From positions 1 to 6,084 of the forward strand of contig CAZABT010000139.1 in the NCBI GenBank assembly GCA_964483395.1: 6,084 bases of DNA, written 5' to 3'. The position numbers were made by a program, and so were the translations under genes. The stretch comes from JAAYYM01 sp964483395. GTDB taxonomy: Bacteria > Bacillota > Clostridia > Lachnospirales > Lachnospiraceae. Positions 5,723 to 6,084 of this stretch are shown here, piece after piece (position 1 is the stretch's first letter; each line of letters opens with the position of its first letter). The notes under the pieces were generated by a model. The model was not told the origin of the DNA, did no database searches, and saw nothing but the letters and a program-made list of their open reading frames with translations.

Positions 5723-6006
5723 GTAAGCTTATATAGAGAATTAATGTAATATTATGGTGATTATATGACGCTTTTTCGAGAAATTTTCTATAGAGGGAAC
5801 CTCATATCTCCATATAGAAACAAAAGAGTGAAATTGTTTCTATATAACAACATGTAGATCCGTATATCGAAAAAATGTAATATAATGTATGAAAAAGTGC
5901 GCTGATTCAGTTATTTTTTTCAATAGGACATCTATCAGTAGTCTATATAGAAAGTAAATATTTTCCACTGCAAAAACTTGTACGCCGAACTCAGCCTGTT
6001 TCTATG
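5701..6006. repeat. Dispersed TTGTTTCTATA elements in both orientations
   Basis: Three exact 11-bp copies of TTGTTTCTATA occur: 5701-5711 (+), 5823-5813 (-) and 5834-5844 (+). Related copies lie at 5784-5795 (TTTTCTATAGAG), 5942-5954 (TCTATATAGAAAG) and 5998-6006 (GTTTCTATG), with a weaker one at about 5731-5738 (ATATAGAG). Several contain small palindromes such as TCTATAGA (5787-5794) and TCTATATAGA (5942-5951). The density within 300 bp suggests binding sites for a regulator, or a repeat family. Confidence 0.6.
5812..5845. repeat. Perfect 12-bp inverted repeat with 10-nt loop
   Basis: ATATAGAAACAA (5812-5823) and TTGTTTCTATAT (5834-5845) are exact reverse complements separated by 10 nt. 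No T run follows on either strand, so it is not an ordinary terminator. It could be an RNA hairpin in a leader or small RNA transcribed from the promoter at 5695-5722, or a paired regulator site. Confidence 0.7.
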
Positions 6007-6048
6007 AATTGTATTACGAAAAGCAAGTGATGTTGTGCTAAACTAAAG

Positions 6049-6078
6049 TTGTAACACCAGTGGCTTATAAGATATAAT
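6049..6078 (+). promoter_or_regulatory. Possible rightward promoter at the window edge
   Basis: TTGTAA (6049-6054, 4/6) and TATAAT (6073-6078, 6/6) are 18 nt apart. An 8-bp palindrome CTTATAAG (6064-6071) sits just before the -10. It would serve a gene starting beyond the window. Confidence 0.35.
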
Positions 6079-6084
6079 CATCTG

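Larger units (their letters stand above)
5524..6084. other. Gene-free, repeat-rich AT-rich region
   Basis: I see no convincing protein gene or RNA gene in this 561-bp stretch. It holds the leader and possible promoter of the leftward phosphatase gene, three 24-bp tandem repeats, a good rightward promoter, a family of TTGTTTCTATA-like elements in both orientations, a 12-bp perfect inverted repeat, and a possible second rightward promoter at the edge. Short ORFs exist but lack convincing ribosome binding sites. It is probably the control region of a rightward gene beyond the window, an unannotated small RNA, or an intergenic repeat island. Confidence 0.6.

Noticed and set aside
5986..6002. LexA-like site (CGAAC ... 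GTTTC)
   Set aside because: The half-sites are 7 nt apart rather than the 4 nt of the Firmicute SOS box, and the second is imperfect.
5701..6006. Miniature inverted-repeat transposable element
   Set aside because: The outer copies of the element are in the same orientation and no flanking target duplication is visible.

Overview
The window looks like a chromosomal segment from a low-to-mid-GC gut Firmicute, most likely Lachnospiraceae (Clostridia). This is an inference from strong AGGAGG-type ribosome binding sites, AT-rich promoters, a clostripain-type (C11) membrane peptidase, an AraC/cupin regulator facing a probable exported protein, and the overall codon style. No phage, transposase, CRISPR or RNA gene is visible.

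Layout. Bases 1-41 hold only the first codons of a leftward gene with a signal-peptide-like start. A 224-bp divergent regulatory region separates it from a rightward AraC-family regulator (266-1069), which ends in an AU-rich terminator-like stem. A rightward AqpZ-type aquaporin (1197-1889) follows, with its own promoter region containing a perfect 9-bp-arm palindrome and a strong intrinsic terminator (1909-1950). The other genes run leftward and converge on that terminator: a histidine-acid phosphatase (5523-4795) and, 49 nt downstream of it, a large C11 cysteine peptidase (4745-1987). These two probably form an operon.

The main correction to a naive reading concerns the peptidase. It contains a run of exactly 100 Ns (4447-4546), an arbitrary scaffold gap inside a 24-bp tandem repeat. 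The N run has the wrong length modulo 3, so it makes one gene look like two overlapping ORFs: a short repeat protein and a TTG-started peptidase. The exact repeat unit PEQAEAQQ lies on both sides of the gap, and on the downstream side it is in frame with the peptidase. The real product is therefore one type II membrane protein. It has a cytoplasmic Glu/Gln/Ala repeat tail, a very basic juxtamembrane stretch, one membrane helix, and an external C11 catalytic domain with His and Cys in NHGGG and FDACLMA.

The right end (5524-6084) has no convincing gene but is rich in structure. It contains three 24-bp tandem repeats, two of whose reading frames are open; a good rightward promoter whose -35 touches the last repeat; and a family of TTGTTTCTATA/TATAGAAACAA elements in both orientations, two of them forming a perfect 12-bp inverted repeat. 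A possible second rightward promoter lies at the edge. It is probably the control region of a rightward gene beyond the window, or an intergenic repeat island. The parts of the window do not form one evident pathway: AraC plus exported protein (nutrient uptake), water channel, and phosphatase plus surface peptidase look like three independent units. I see no clear new defence or mobile system.
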